From Thiococcus pfennigii (GTDB lineage: Bacteria; Pseudomonadota; Gammaproteobacteria; Chromatiales; Chromatiaceae): 64,000 nt of DNA. Position 1 is the first letter of the stretch, and each line of letters opens with the position of its first letter. This document shows positions 50,470 to 62,591 of the stretch, one piece after another. A model generated the notes under the pieces. The model ran no database searches, had not been told where the DNA came from, and saw only the letters and a list, made by a program, of their open reading frames with translations. A program made the translations under genes and the position numbers. Location: positions 1-64,000 of the forward strand of contig NZ_NRRW01000010.1 of the NCBI RefSeq assembly GCF_016583835.1, read 5' to 3'.

Positions 50470-51534
50470 TCAGCCGACGCGCCGCAGGAGCCAGAGCGCC
50501 CCGGCGGCGAAGAGGGTCGGCGGCAGCGTCGCGGCGATCATCGGGCTGAGATCGAACAGCAGCGAGAAATGGACCAGGGTCCGACTGAGCAGGTAGAAGG
50601 CGATGCCGGCGAAGATCGCGAAGACGACCTGCGTGCCCATGCTCGTCGTGCGCGCCGAGCCGAGTAGGATCGGGATCGCGACCAGGATCATCGTCAGGAT
50701 CAGCGCCGGCTGGACGAGCTTGCTCCAGAGGGCGATCTCGTAGTTGCGCCCGTCCTGGTCGGTGTTGGCCATGAAGCGCACATAGTGGTAGAGATCCCAG
50801 ATCGGCAGCGCCTGCGGCTCGATGACGACGACCTCCAGCAGCCGCGGGCTGAGCAGCGAGTCCCAGCGGGCGCGTTCGATCTGCTCGACCTGGACCCCGT
50901 CCAGCGACAGGCGGCTGCGGGCGATCGACTCCAGCGTCCACTGCCCATCGGCGTAGCGCGCTTCGGCGGCGTGCGAGGCCAGCGTGAGCGTCCGCCCGGG
51001 GCCGACCTCGTATATCGAGATGTCGCGCAGGTTGCTCCCCGAGAGGATCTCGCGAATGTTGACGAAGGTGTTGCCGTCGCGCGCCCAGAAGCCGCTTGCG
51101 GTGTGCTGCATGACCTGTCCGGTCAGGGCCTCGGAGCGTCGCTGTTGGCCCTCCTGCTGGGCGTAGGGGGCGAGGCCTTCGCCGATCAGGATCGCGGCCA
51201 GTGCCAACGGCACGCCGCCCTTCAACGCGGCGAGGACGAGGCGCCCGATCGAGACGCCGGCGGCACGCATCGCGACCAGCTCCGAGCCGCTCGCGAGCGA
51301 CCCGAGTCCGACCACGGCGCCGATCAGGGTGGCGATCGGGAAGAGCTCGTAGCCGTAGCGGGGCATGGTCAGGGTCACGAAGACCAGCGCGTCGAAGAAC
51401 TGGTAGTCGCGCTCGCCGATCTGATCCATCTCGTCGGCCAGGAGGAAGAACCCGAGCAGGGGGAGCAGCACGGCGAGGGCGAGCAGGGTGCCGCCGATGA
51501 CCGAGCCGGCGATGTAGCGGTCGAGGATGCGCAA
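50470..51534 (-). CDS. lptG: LPS export ABC permease LptG
   Basis: A 354-residue permease of the LptBFG complex that extracts lipopolysaccharide from the inner membrane. Three N-terminal spans (LDRYIAGSVIGGTLLALAVL, LFPIATLIGAVVGLGSLASG with SELVAMRAAGVSIGRLVLAA), a periplasmic beta-jellyroll (GFWARDGNTFVNIREILSGS, ISIYEVGPGRTLTLASHAAE) and C-terminal spans (LWSKLVQPALILTMILVAIP, VFAIFAGIAFYLLSRTLVHF) match LptG rather than LptF. The gene lies immediately opposite pepA, the place usually held by lptF followed by lptG; no lptF is present here. Its promoter shares the 174-bp gap with pepA. Confidence 0.93.
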   Translation of the reverse strand: MRILDRYIAGSVIGGTLLALAVLLPLLGFFLLADEMDQIGERDYQFFDALVFVTLTMPRYGYELFPIATLIGAVVGLGSLASGSELVAMRAAGVSIGRLVLAALKGGVPLALAAILIGEGLAPYAQQEGQQRRSEALTGQVMQHTASGFWARDGNTFVNIREILSGSNLRDISIYEVGPGRTLTLASHAAEARYADGQWTLESIARSRLSLDGVQVEQIERARWDSLLSPRLLEVVVIEPQALPIWDLYHYVRFMANTDQDGRNYEIALWSKLVQPALILTMILVAIPILLGSARTTSMGTQVVFAIFAGIAFYLLSRTLVHFSLLFDLSPMIAATLPPTLFAAGALWLLRRVG

Positions 51535-51708
51535 CGGTGAGGACCTGTGGTCGGCGTGGCCGCCGGCCGTTCTTTCAAGCCTGCCGCGCGGCCCCGATAT
51601 CGATTAGACTCGAACGCGATCATCTTACTACACCGCAGCGGTACCGGAGCGATCCGGGCCAGCGCCCGGGCCGCCCGCCGCGGACATCGAATCCACAATG
51701 GAGCAGCG

Positions 51709-53208
51709 ATGGAATTCAGCGTCAAGACCGGCGCGCTGGCCAAGCAGCGCACCCCCTGTCTCGTCCTCGGGATCTTCGAGCGGCGCCAGCTCTCTGCCCC
51801 GGCGGAGGCGATCGACGAGGCGAGCGGCGGACGCCTCGCCGAGGTCCTGAAGCGCGGTGATCTGGGCGAGGACGTCGGCGCCACCCTCTGCCTCTACGAC
51901 CTGCCGGGGGTGGCCGCCGAGCGGGTCCTGCTGGTCGGTTGCGGCAAGCGCAAGGAATTCGATCGCGCCCGCTACGTCCAGGCCTGCACCGCCGCGGCGC
52001 GGACGGTCGATGCGCTGGGCGCCGGCGCGGCCCTCTCGGCGCTGCCCGCGCTCGCCCCGAACGGCCTCGACCACTACCGTGCCGCCCGCGAGGCGGTCGC
52101 CGCGACGGCCGCTGCCGTCTATCGCTACACCCGGACCAAGGATGACAAGAAGGCCCCGAAGCACCCGCTCAAGCGGCTGCACCTGTGGGTTGCGGAGAAG
52201 GGCGAGCAGGCCGCGGTCGAGCGCGGCGTGCAGCACGGCCTGGCGATCGCGCACGGCGTCGCCCAGGCGCGCGAGCTCGGCAATCTGCCCGGCAACATCT
52301 GCACCCCGTCCTACCTCGCCGAGCAGGCCCAGGCCCTCGGCACCGAATTCCCGGGCCTGCGCGTCGAGGTCCTCGAGGAGGCCGACATGGAGGCGCTCGG
52401 GATGGGCGCGCTGCTGTCGGTCTCGCGCGGTAGCCGCCAACCGGCGAAGTTCATCCTGATGCACCATCAGGGCGGCAAGGCCGGCGAGAAGCCGGTGGTC
52501 CTGGTCGGCAAGGGCCTGACCTTCGATGCCGGTGGCATCTCGCTCAAGCCCGCCGCCGAGATGGACGAGATGAAGTACGACATGTGCGGTGGCGCGAGCG
52601 TCTTCGGCGCCGTGCGCGCCGCCGCCGAGCTCGACCTGCCGATCAACCTGATCGGCGTCGTGCCGGCCTCCGAGAACCTGCCCGACGGGGCGGCCAACAA
52701 GCCGGGGGACATCGTCCGGAGCCTCTCCGGGCAGACGATCGAGATCCTCAACACGGATGCCGAGGGCCGGCTGCTCCTCTGCGACGCGCTGACCTACTGC
52801 GAGCGCTTCGATCCGGCCGTCGTCATCGACATGGCGACCCTGACCGGCGCCTGCGTGATCGCGCTCGGCAAGCACCCGGCCGGTCTCTTCACGGGCGATG
52901 ATGAGCTCGCCGAGGAGATCCTCACCGCCGGCGAGGCGAGCGGCGATCGCGCCTGGCGCCTGCCGCTGTGGGACGACTACCAGTCTCAGCTCGACAGCAA
53001 CTTCGCCGACATGGCCAACATCGGCGGGCGCGACGGGGGGGCCATCACGGCCGCCTGCTTCCTGTCGCGCTACACGAAGAAGTACCGTTGGGCGCACCTC
53101 GACATCGCCGGCATCGCCTGGCTCGGCGGCAAGGAGAAGGGCGCCACCGGTCGTCCCGTGGCCCTGCTCGCGGAGTTCCTGTTGCGCCGCGCCGGGGCGC
53201 TGGCCTAG
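51709..53208 (+). CDS. pepA: Leucyl aminopeptidase (PepA, M17 family)
   Basis: A 499-residue cytosolic aminopeptidase. GGAG is five bases before the ATG at 51709. The N-terminal domain (LLVGCGKRKEFDRARYVQAC) is followed by the M17 metal-binding core: VLVGKGLTFDAGGISLKPAA (about 266-285), MKYDMCGGASVFGAV, NKPGDIVRSLSGQTIEILNT, then the signature NTDAEGRLLLCDALTY (about 347-362) and IGGRDGGAITAACFL. All zinc ligands appear in place. PepA also binds DNA in some bacteria. HolC follows after 11 bp. Confidence 0.96.
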   Translation: MEFSVKTGALAKQRTPCLVLGIFERRQLSAPAEAIDEASGGRLAEVLKRGDLGEDVGATLCLYDLPGVAAERVLLVGCGKRKEFDRARYVQACTAAARTVDALGAGAALSALPALAPNGLDHYRAAREAVAATAAAVYRYTRTKDDKKAPKHPLKRLHLWVAEKGEQAAVERGVQHGLAIAHGVAQARELGNLPGNICTPSYLAEQAQALGTEFPGLRVEVLEEADMEALGMGALLSVSRGSRQPAKFILMHHQGGKAGEKPVVLVGKGLTFDAGGISLKPAAEMDEMKYDMCGGASVFGAVRAAAELDLPINLIGVVPASENLPDGAANKPGDIVRSLSGQTIEILNTDAEGRLLLCDALTYCERFDPAVVIDMATLTGACVIALGKHPAGLFTGDDELAEEILTAGEASGDRAWRLPLWDDYQSQLDSNFADMANIGGRDGGAITAACFLSRYTKKYRWAHLDIAGIAWLGGKEKGATGRPVALLAEFLLRRAGALA

Positions 53209-53219
53209 CCGCGCCGGCC

Positions 53220-53672
53220 ATGACCGAGGCCGTCGCTCCGCCCCGCGTCAGCTTCTACAGCCTCGCCGACGATGCCGCGGGCGACCGTTTCCAACTCGTC
53301 TGTCGGCTCGTCGAGCGGATCTATGCGACGGGACTGCGCATCTATATCCTGGCCGCCTCGGATCAGGACGCGCGCCATGTCGATCGGCTGCTCTGGACCT
53401 ATCGCGAGCAGAGCTTCCTGCCGCACGGCCTCAAGGGCGAGACGGACGCCGAGCTCACGCCGATCCTGATCGGCCGGGATCCCGATCCGGGCGATGCCCG
53501 GTCGGTCCTGATCAACCTCGCCGCCCGGGTGCCCGAGCACCTGGAGCGGTTCGAGCGGCTCTGCGAGGCGGTCGACCACGACCCAGCGGTGCGCGAGGCG
53601 GCCCGCGAGCGCTACCGGCACTACCGCCGCGCTGGCCTGGCGGTCGAACACTACGAGATTCGGCTTGCCTGA
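53220..53672 (+). CDS. holC: DNA polymerase III chi subunit HolC
   Basis: A 150-residue protein with the chi fold: VSFYSLADDAAGDRFQLVCR, LVERIYATGLRIYILAASDQ, ARHVDRLLWTYREQSFLPHG, and the C-terminal YRHYRRAGLAVEHYEIRLA. Chi links the clamp loader to SSB. The ATG at 53220 is 11 bp after pepA, the standard pepA-holC order in gammaproteobacteria. GLRIYI and LPH.L are family hallmarks. Confidence 0.93.
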   Translation: MTEAVAPPRVSFYSLADDAAGDRFQLVCRLVERIYATGLRIYILAASDQDARHVDRLLWTYREQSFLPHGLKGETDAELTPILIGRDPDPGDARSVLINLAARVPEHLERFERLCEAVDHDPAVREAARERYRHYRRAGLAVEHYEIRLA

Positions 53673-53754
53673 GCCGCCGGCGGTGCGCATTGCGACGCCC
53701 AGGACAAGCCCCGACGCTCTCCCGGAGAAGACGCGTGATCGCGAGGTATGTGAA

Positions 53755-54249
53755 GTGACCACCACCAACGAGATCGATGCCGAGACCATCGCCGAGCAGC
53801 GGACGGTTGCCGAGGTGGTACGCACGGCGATCCGTTTCGAGGCGGCCGCCGAGGTCTTCTATGCGCGGCTGCTGGATCGGGTGAGGCCCGAAGTCCAGCC
53901 CCTGGTCGCGGAGCTCGTGCAGGAGGAACGGGAACACGGGCAGCGGTTGCATCACCTCCTCGACAGCGGCGAACTCGTCGCGGAGTTGCGGGCGCGTATG
54001 CGCGCGCCGGCGTCGATGCCGGCCTTCGAGGCCATGCTGGAGCCGCCCCAATTGCCGTCCGACCCGAGCGACGACGATATCTTCGACTATGCGATGGCGC
54101 GCGAACAGACGGCGGCCGAGCACTATGCGGCCCTAGCACGCGCGGCGATCAACCCGGTCCTGCGCGAGACCTTCGCCTTCCTCGCCGACGAGGAGGCCGA
54201 CCATATCGCCAAGCTGGGCCAGCGCTGGGGCCGCCTGAGCGGTTCCTGA
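53755..54249 (+). CDS. Ferritin-like (rubrerythrin-type) protein
   Basis: I chose a GTG at 53755 (VTTTNEID) with GAGG eight bases upstream, giving 164 residues. The helical bundle carries EAAAEVFYARLLDRVRPEV, ELVQEEREHGQRLHHLL (a classic ExxH ligand pair) and, in the second half, FDYAMAREQTAAEHYAALAR and FAFLADEEADHIAKLG (second ExxH pair). This is the ferritin-like di-iron arrangement with ligands in four helices. No rubredoxin domain is present. It is probably an iron- or peroxide-handling protein. An upstream in-frame extension to 53665 is possible but has no ribosome site. Confidence 0.85.
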   Translation: MTTTNEIDAETIAEQRTVAEVVRTAIRFEAAAEVFYARLLDRVRPEVQPLVAELVQEEREHGQRLHHLLDSGELVAELRARMRAPASMPAFEAMLEPPQLPSDPSDDDIFDYAMAREQTAAEHYAALARAAINPVLRETFAFLADEEADHIAKLGQRWGRLSGS

Positions 54250-54372
54250 CGAGGGCCGCGCGTCTTCGTTTCTCGGCAGCCGGCGGGTCTCGGCCGCTGC
54301 AGCTCGTCAGGTTCGATCCCCTGTGGTAGGTGACGTAGAATCGGCCGTGTCGCCCACTTCGGCCCCACGATC

Positions 54373-55323
54373 ATGCCCGCGCCCGATCTCCTGCAATGGC
54401 ATCGCCTCTTCGGCATCGCCCTGACCGATCGCTTCGCCGGGACGCCTTGGCGCGTCGAGCTGGAGAAGGAGCTGGCGCTGAGTAGCCAGCGCCTCGATGC
54501 CGTCATCATCGAGCGATCGGAGACGCCCCCGGCCCCCGAGCGCCTCGCCCCCGAGCTGCCCGATGGCCTCGCACCCTTGCGAGCGCACAACGTCCTGACC
54601 TACAAGTCCTATCACGAGCCCCTCGACGCCTGGGCCCTCGATGAACTCATCGGCCACTAAGTCAACTACCGCAAGCTCGCCTCGCGCACGGCCGGCCCCG
54701 CCGGCAACGCACTGAGCGCCGGCGATCTGCTCCTACCGGCTGAGGATTTCCAGCTCTACGCCGTCGCCACCCGCTACCCGCGGAAGCTTTTCGCAGCGCT
54801 CGCCTCCGCGCGTGTGCAACCAAGCCCCGATCCCGGCGTCTACACTATCGATTGGGGTGCGCATTCCGTTCGCCTCATCGTTCTCAGCCAGGTCGCCAGC
54901 GATCCCCGCAATGCCCCGTGGGAGCTCTTCAGCGCCGAGTTGGCGCGGGTGCGCCACGGCCTGGCCCATTACCGTGCCCGCAGCGGCCCCGCCGGGGAAC
55001 TGCTCTACCGCCTCTATCTCGTCTATCGTCTGGAGCTGCCCGAAATGGCCTACACGCTCGAAGAATTCATCCGCGAGACCCACCGCGAGGTCATCGCCCA
55101 CCTCACGCCCGAGGAGCGGCGTGCGATCGTCGAGGGGATGCCACCGCAGGAGCGGCTGCGTGGTTTGCCGCCAGAAGAACGGCTGCGTGGTCTGCCGCCG
55201 GAAGAGCGCCTACGTGGTCTGCCGTTGAAGGATCGCCTGCGCGATCTCGACCCGGATGCGCTGTCGGAGCTCACGCCCGAGGAACGGGAGGCCCTGCGCA
55301 AGCTCCTTGCCAGGCGCAACTGA
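54373..55323 (+). pseudogene. Conserved protein interrupted by an in-frame stop (TAA at 54658-54660)
   Basis: One frame runs from ATG 54373 to TGA 55323 but is broken by TAA at 54658-54660. The text on both sides is continuous for the family: LLQWHRLFGIALTDRFAGTP, WRVELEKELALSSQRLDAVI, LRAHNVLTYKSYHEPLDAWA, LDELIGH then stop then VNYRKLASRTAGPAGNALS, YAVATRYPRKLFAALASARV, GVYTIDWGAHSVRLIVLS, ELLYRLYLVYRLELPEMAYT. Intact relatives usually have tyrosine at the interrupted position (TAC/TAT to TAA). The C-terminus repeats LRGLPPEER-like units. These proteins are often related to Rpn/PD-(D/E)XK transposase-like families; I do not claim a function. The 3' end is duplicated downstream. Confidence 0.75.
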
Positions 55324-55375
55324 GAGATCACCGTTGGGCATTGCGTTGCTCTGCCCATCTTGCCCGTTGCCCGAA

Positions 55376-55627
55376 ATGACCTACACGCTCGAAGAGTTCA
55401 TCCGCGAGACTCACCGCGAGGTCATCGCCCACCTCACGCCCGAGGAGCGGCGTGCGATCGTCGAGGGGATGCCACCGCAGGAGCGGCTGCGTGGCCTGCT
55501 GCCGGAAGAGCGCCTGCGTGGTCTGCCGTTGAAGGATCGCCTGCGCGATCTCGACCCGGATGCGCTGCCGGAGCTCACGCCCGAGGAGCGCGAGGCCCTC
55601 CGCAAGCTTCTTGTCAGGCGCAACTGA
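55376..55627 (+). CDS. Tandem duplicate of the 3' end of the preceding gene (83 aa)
   Basis: From ATG 55376 the frame reads MTYTLEEFIRETHREVIAHL, TPEERRAIVEGMPPQERLRG, LLPEERLRGLPLKDRLRDLD, PDALPELTPEEREALRKLLV, RRN. It is nearly identical to the last 97 codons of the preceding gene, minus one repeat unit of 14 codons, and the similarity continues past the stop codon (TGAGAG then GTGGGCATTGCG versus GTTGGGCATTGCG). It is therefore a DNA-level duplication. No ribosome site is clear, so it may not be expressed. Confidence 0.55.
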   Translation: MTYTLEEFIRETHREVIAHLTPEERRAIVEGMPPQERLRGLLPEERLRGLPLKDRLRDLDPDALPELTPEEREALRKLLVRRN

Positions 55628-55755
55628 GAGGTTGCCGGTGGGCATTGCGCTGATCTGCTCGTCCTGCTAGTGCAACATCCGCGAGCCCATCGCCCGGCCC
55701 GTCGTCGCGCGGTGGTGGCGGGTAGGGGGCGAGACCCGCGGCATCCTGGAGACCC

Positions 55756-58700
55756 ATGCTGCAGATCGTCCGTTCGAACCGTGTCGAATCCCTGTTCGAC
55801 GTCCTGGCCCATCGCCTCGCCGCGGCGCCGTTGGCCTCGCCGCTCGCGCCCGAGATCGTCGTCGCGCCGAGCCCGGCGATGGCGCGCTGGGTCAATCTCC
55901 AGCTCGCCCGCCGCCACGGCGTGGCGGCCAACGTCCAGTATCCGTTGCCGTCTTCGTTCGTCTGGCAGCTGGCGCGCGAGCGCCTCGCCGACCTTCCCGA
56001 GGAGGACCCGCTCGCGATCGAGCAGCTCGCCTGGCAGGTCTTCGGCGCGCTGCCGGGGCTCTTGGGGGTCCCCGAATTCGCATCGCTGCGCCGCTATCTC
56101 GCCGATGACGGGCAGGCCCTCAGGCGCTGGCAGCTCGCCGGGCGCATCGCCGACCTCTTCGACCGCTACCAGCTCCACCGTCCCGAGCGGATCCGCGCTT
56201 GGGACGCGGGCGAGGGCGCGGACTGGCAGGCCGTCCTCTGGCGCCGGCTCGTCGCCGACATCGAAGGTGCCCACCGGGTCGCGGTCATCGACCGGCTCCT
56301 CGCGGCGTTCGCCGCGCCACCCAGGGAAGGGCAGGGCGATGGGTTGCCCGAGCGCATCAGCCTGTTCGCGATCTCCAGCCTGCCGCCGCTCCTGATCGAG
56401 GTCTTCCAGGCCCTCGCCGCGCACACGGCCGTCGATCTCTACCTGCACGCCCCGACCGACGCCTTCTGGGCCGACCTGGTCTCGCAGAAGGCCCTGGCCC
56501 GCAAGCGCCTGGAGCGCCCCGACGAGGCCGACCTCTGGGAGGTCGGCAACGCCCTGCTGGCCTCCTGGGGCCGTCAGGGCCAGGCCCTGCACGACCTGCT
56601 GCTGAGCCGCGACACGCCGCTCGTCGAGGTCGATGCCTTCACGGAGCCGGCCACCGACACGCTGCTCGGGCGCCTCCAGCACGACATCTTCAGGCTGCGC
56701 CCGATTGCCGCCGACGGCGAGTGCCAGGCCGTCGAGCCCGACGACTCGCTCCAGGTCCACGTCGTGCACAGCCCGTTGCGCGCGTGCCAGGTCCTGCACG
56801 ACCGGCTGCTCGCGATGCTCGATGCCGACCAGAACCTCCGCCCCGAGGACATCCTGGTGATGATCCCCGAGATCAGCGCCTACGCGCCCTACGTCGAGGC
56901 CGTCTTCGACCAGGACGGCGAGCGCGGCCGGCCCTTCATCCCGTGGAACCTGTCCGACATCTCGGTCGCCGACGAGCACCCGCTCGTCGAGGTCTTTCTC
57001 GGGCTGCTGGATCTGCCGGCGAGCCGCTTCGGCCAGTCGGAGGTCCTGTCCTATCTCGACGTCCCCGAGCTCGCCGGGCACTTCGGTCTCGACGGCGAGG
57101 CGATCGCCCAGATCCGCGACTGGCTTGCCCAGGCGCGGCTGCGCTGGGGGCTCGATGCCGGGCACAAGGCGCGCCTCGGGCTGCCGGGGGCCGAGGAGAA
57201 CACCTGGGCCCAGGCCGAGCGGCGCCTGTTCGCCGGCTATGCGATGGGCGATGCCATGGGCGAGGTCGACCTCTTCGACGGTATCGCCCCGATCGGCGGT
57301 GTCGAGGGGACCGGCGCCGCGGTCCTCGGGCGCTTCTGGCGCCTGTTCGGGGCCCTGACCGAGGCGGCCGAGCGCCTCGCCGCGCCGCGCACGTCCGGGC
57401 AGTGGCAGGCCTGCCTTGGGGAGCTGCTCGTCGCGCTCTTCGGCGAGCGCGACGACGAGGACGGGCGCCTGCAGAAGATCCGCGACGCCCTCGGCGAACT
57501 CGCCGAGCAGGCCGCTGGGCTTGCGGAGCCGCTCTCGCCGGCGCTCGTGCGCCGCTGGCTCGCCGCGCGCCTCGGTGCCGCCGGGCGGCGGGGGCGTTAC
57601 TTCAGCGGCGGCGTGACCTTCTGCGGCATGCGCCCGATGCGCAGCCTCCCGTTCCAGGTGATCTGCGTGCTCGGCCTCGACGACCTGGCCTTCCCGCGGC
57701 GTGACCGCCCAGTCGAGCTCGACGTCGCCCCCGAGGGCTGGCGCCCCGGCGACCCGCGCAAGGGCGACGAGGACCGCTACCTGTTCCTCGAGACCCTCCT
57801 CTGCGCGCGCCGCCGCCTGTATCTGAGCCATGTCGGGCGCGACATCCGCCGCAACACCGAGCGCCAGCCCTCGGTCCTCCTGCGCGAGCTGCTCGACTAT
57901 ATCGACCAGCAGTATCGTCCCGCCGACGGCGCCGACGACCGCCCGCTCAGCGCGCGCCTGACGCAGGTCCACCCGTTGCAGCCGTTCAGCCCGCGCAGCT
58001 ACGCCGCCGGCACCGGCAGCTACGACGACTACTGGTGCGAGGTCGCCCGCGCGATCCAGGCGCCCAGCCCGCCGGACACGGTCGCGACCGACTGGTGCGG
58101 GCACCGCCTGCCCGGGGCCCCCGAGCGGATGCGCGAGGTCACGCTGGAGCAGCTCGAACGCTTCCTGCGCCACCCGATCCGCTACTTCGTCACGAGCCGC
58201 CTGCAGGTCCATCTGGGCGAGGAGGCCCCGGCCGACGACGCTGAGCCCTTCGCCTGCGATGGCCTCGAACGCTACCTGCTGAAGGAGCGGCTCGTCGCCG
58301 ACCGGTTGCGCGGACGCACGCCGTCGCGCAAGCGGCTCGGCGCCGAGGGGGCGCTGCCGCACGGGGCCTTCGCCGACCTGGTGCTGGGCGAGCAGGACGA
58401 GCAGGTCGCCCCGCTGGTCGAGCGCCTGGCGCCCTATCGCGAGCGGCGTCCCGAGCCGGTCGCGATCGACCTCGCCTTCGACGCCGATGACGGCCCGCGG
58501 CGCCTCACCGGCCAGGTCGCCGACATCTATCCCGGCCTCGGCCTGCTGCGCTGGCGGCCGGGCACGATACGCGGCGCCGATCTGCTGGGCCTGTGGCTCG
58601 CCCACCTCGCCTGGTGCGCGGCCGGCGGCCCCGGCGAACGGCGCAGCGCCCTGCACACGCCCGGCGAGGGCCGCGGAATCGAGGCCGCGCTGTCGCCGGC

Positions 58701-59009
58701 CGAGGCCCAGGCCGCGCTCGCCCGCTACCTCGGCTGGTACTGGGAGGGCCTGCACCGCCCGCTGCTCGCGCTGCCAAAGGCGAGCTGGGCCTATGCCCAG
58801 GCCCGCCACCGCGGCGGGCGCGCCGATCCGCTCACCGCAGCGCGCAGCGGCTGGCTCGGCAACGACTACCAGGGCATCCCGGGCGACCGGCACGACCCCT
58901 ATGTCGCGCTGGTGCTGCGCGGCGTCGCCGGCGAGCCGCTCGCCCACCCGGAGTTCCAGCGGCTCGCCGAGGCCTTCTACGACGAACCGCTCGCCCACGG
59001 AGCGCCGCT

Positions 59010-59013
<4 letters not shown>
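55756..59013 (+). CDS. recC: Exodeoxyribonuclease V subunit gamma (RecC)
   Basis: A 1085-residue RecC, the Chi-recognition and scaffold subunit of RecBCD. The start ATG at 55756 gives LQIVRSNRVESLFDVLAHRL, then IVVAPSPAMARWVNLQLARR and VAANVQYPLPSSFVWQLARE, typical of RecC. Later blocks are VHVVHSPLRACQVLHDRLLA, LRPEDILVMIPEISAYAPYV, PFIPWNLSDISVADEHPLVE, VTFCGMRPMRSLPFQVICVL (the inactive helicase-like core), GLDDLAFPRRDRPVELD, DRYLFLETLLCARRRLYLSH, then the degenerate nuclease-like C-terminus. GAGACC precedes the start weakly. The stop overlaps the recB GTG start (GTGA). Confidence 0.96.

Positions 59014-62587
<3,574 letters not shown>

Positions 62588-62591
<4 letters not shown>

Noticed and set aside
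55411-58998. Very long minus-strand open frame antisense to recC
   Set aside because: Its composition mirrors codon bias of recC in G+C-rich DNA; no domain, start or ribosome site. RecC on the plus strand is certain.
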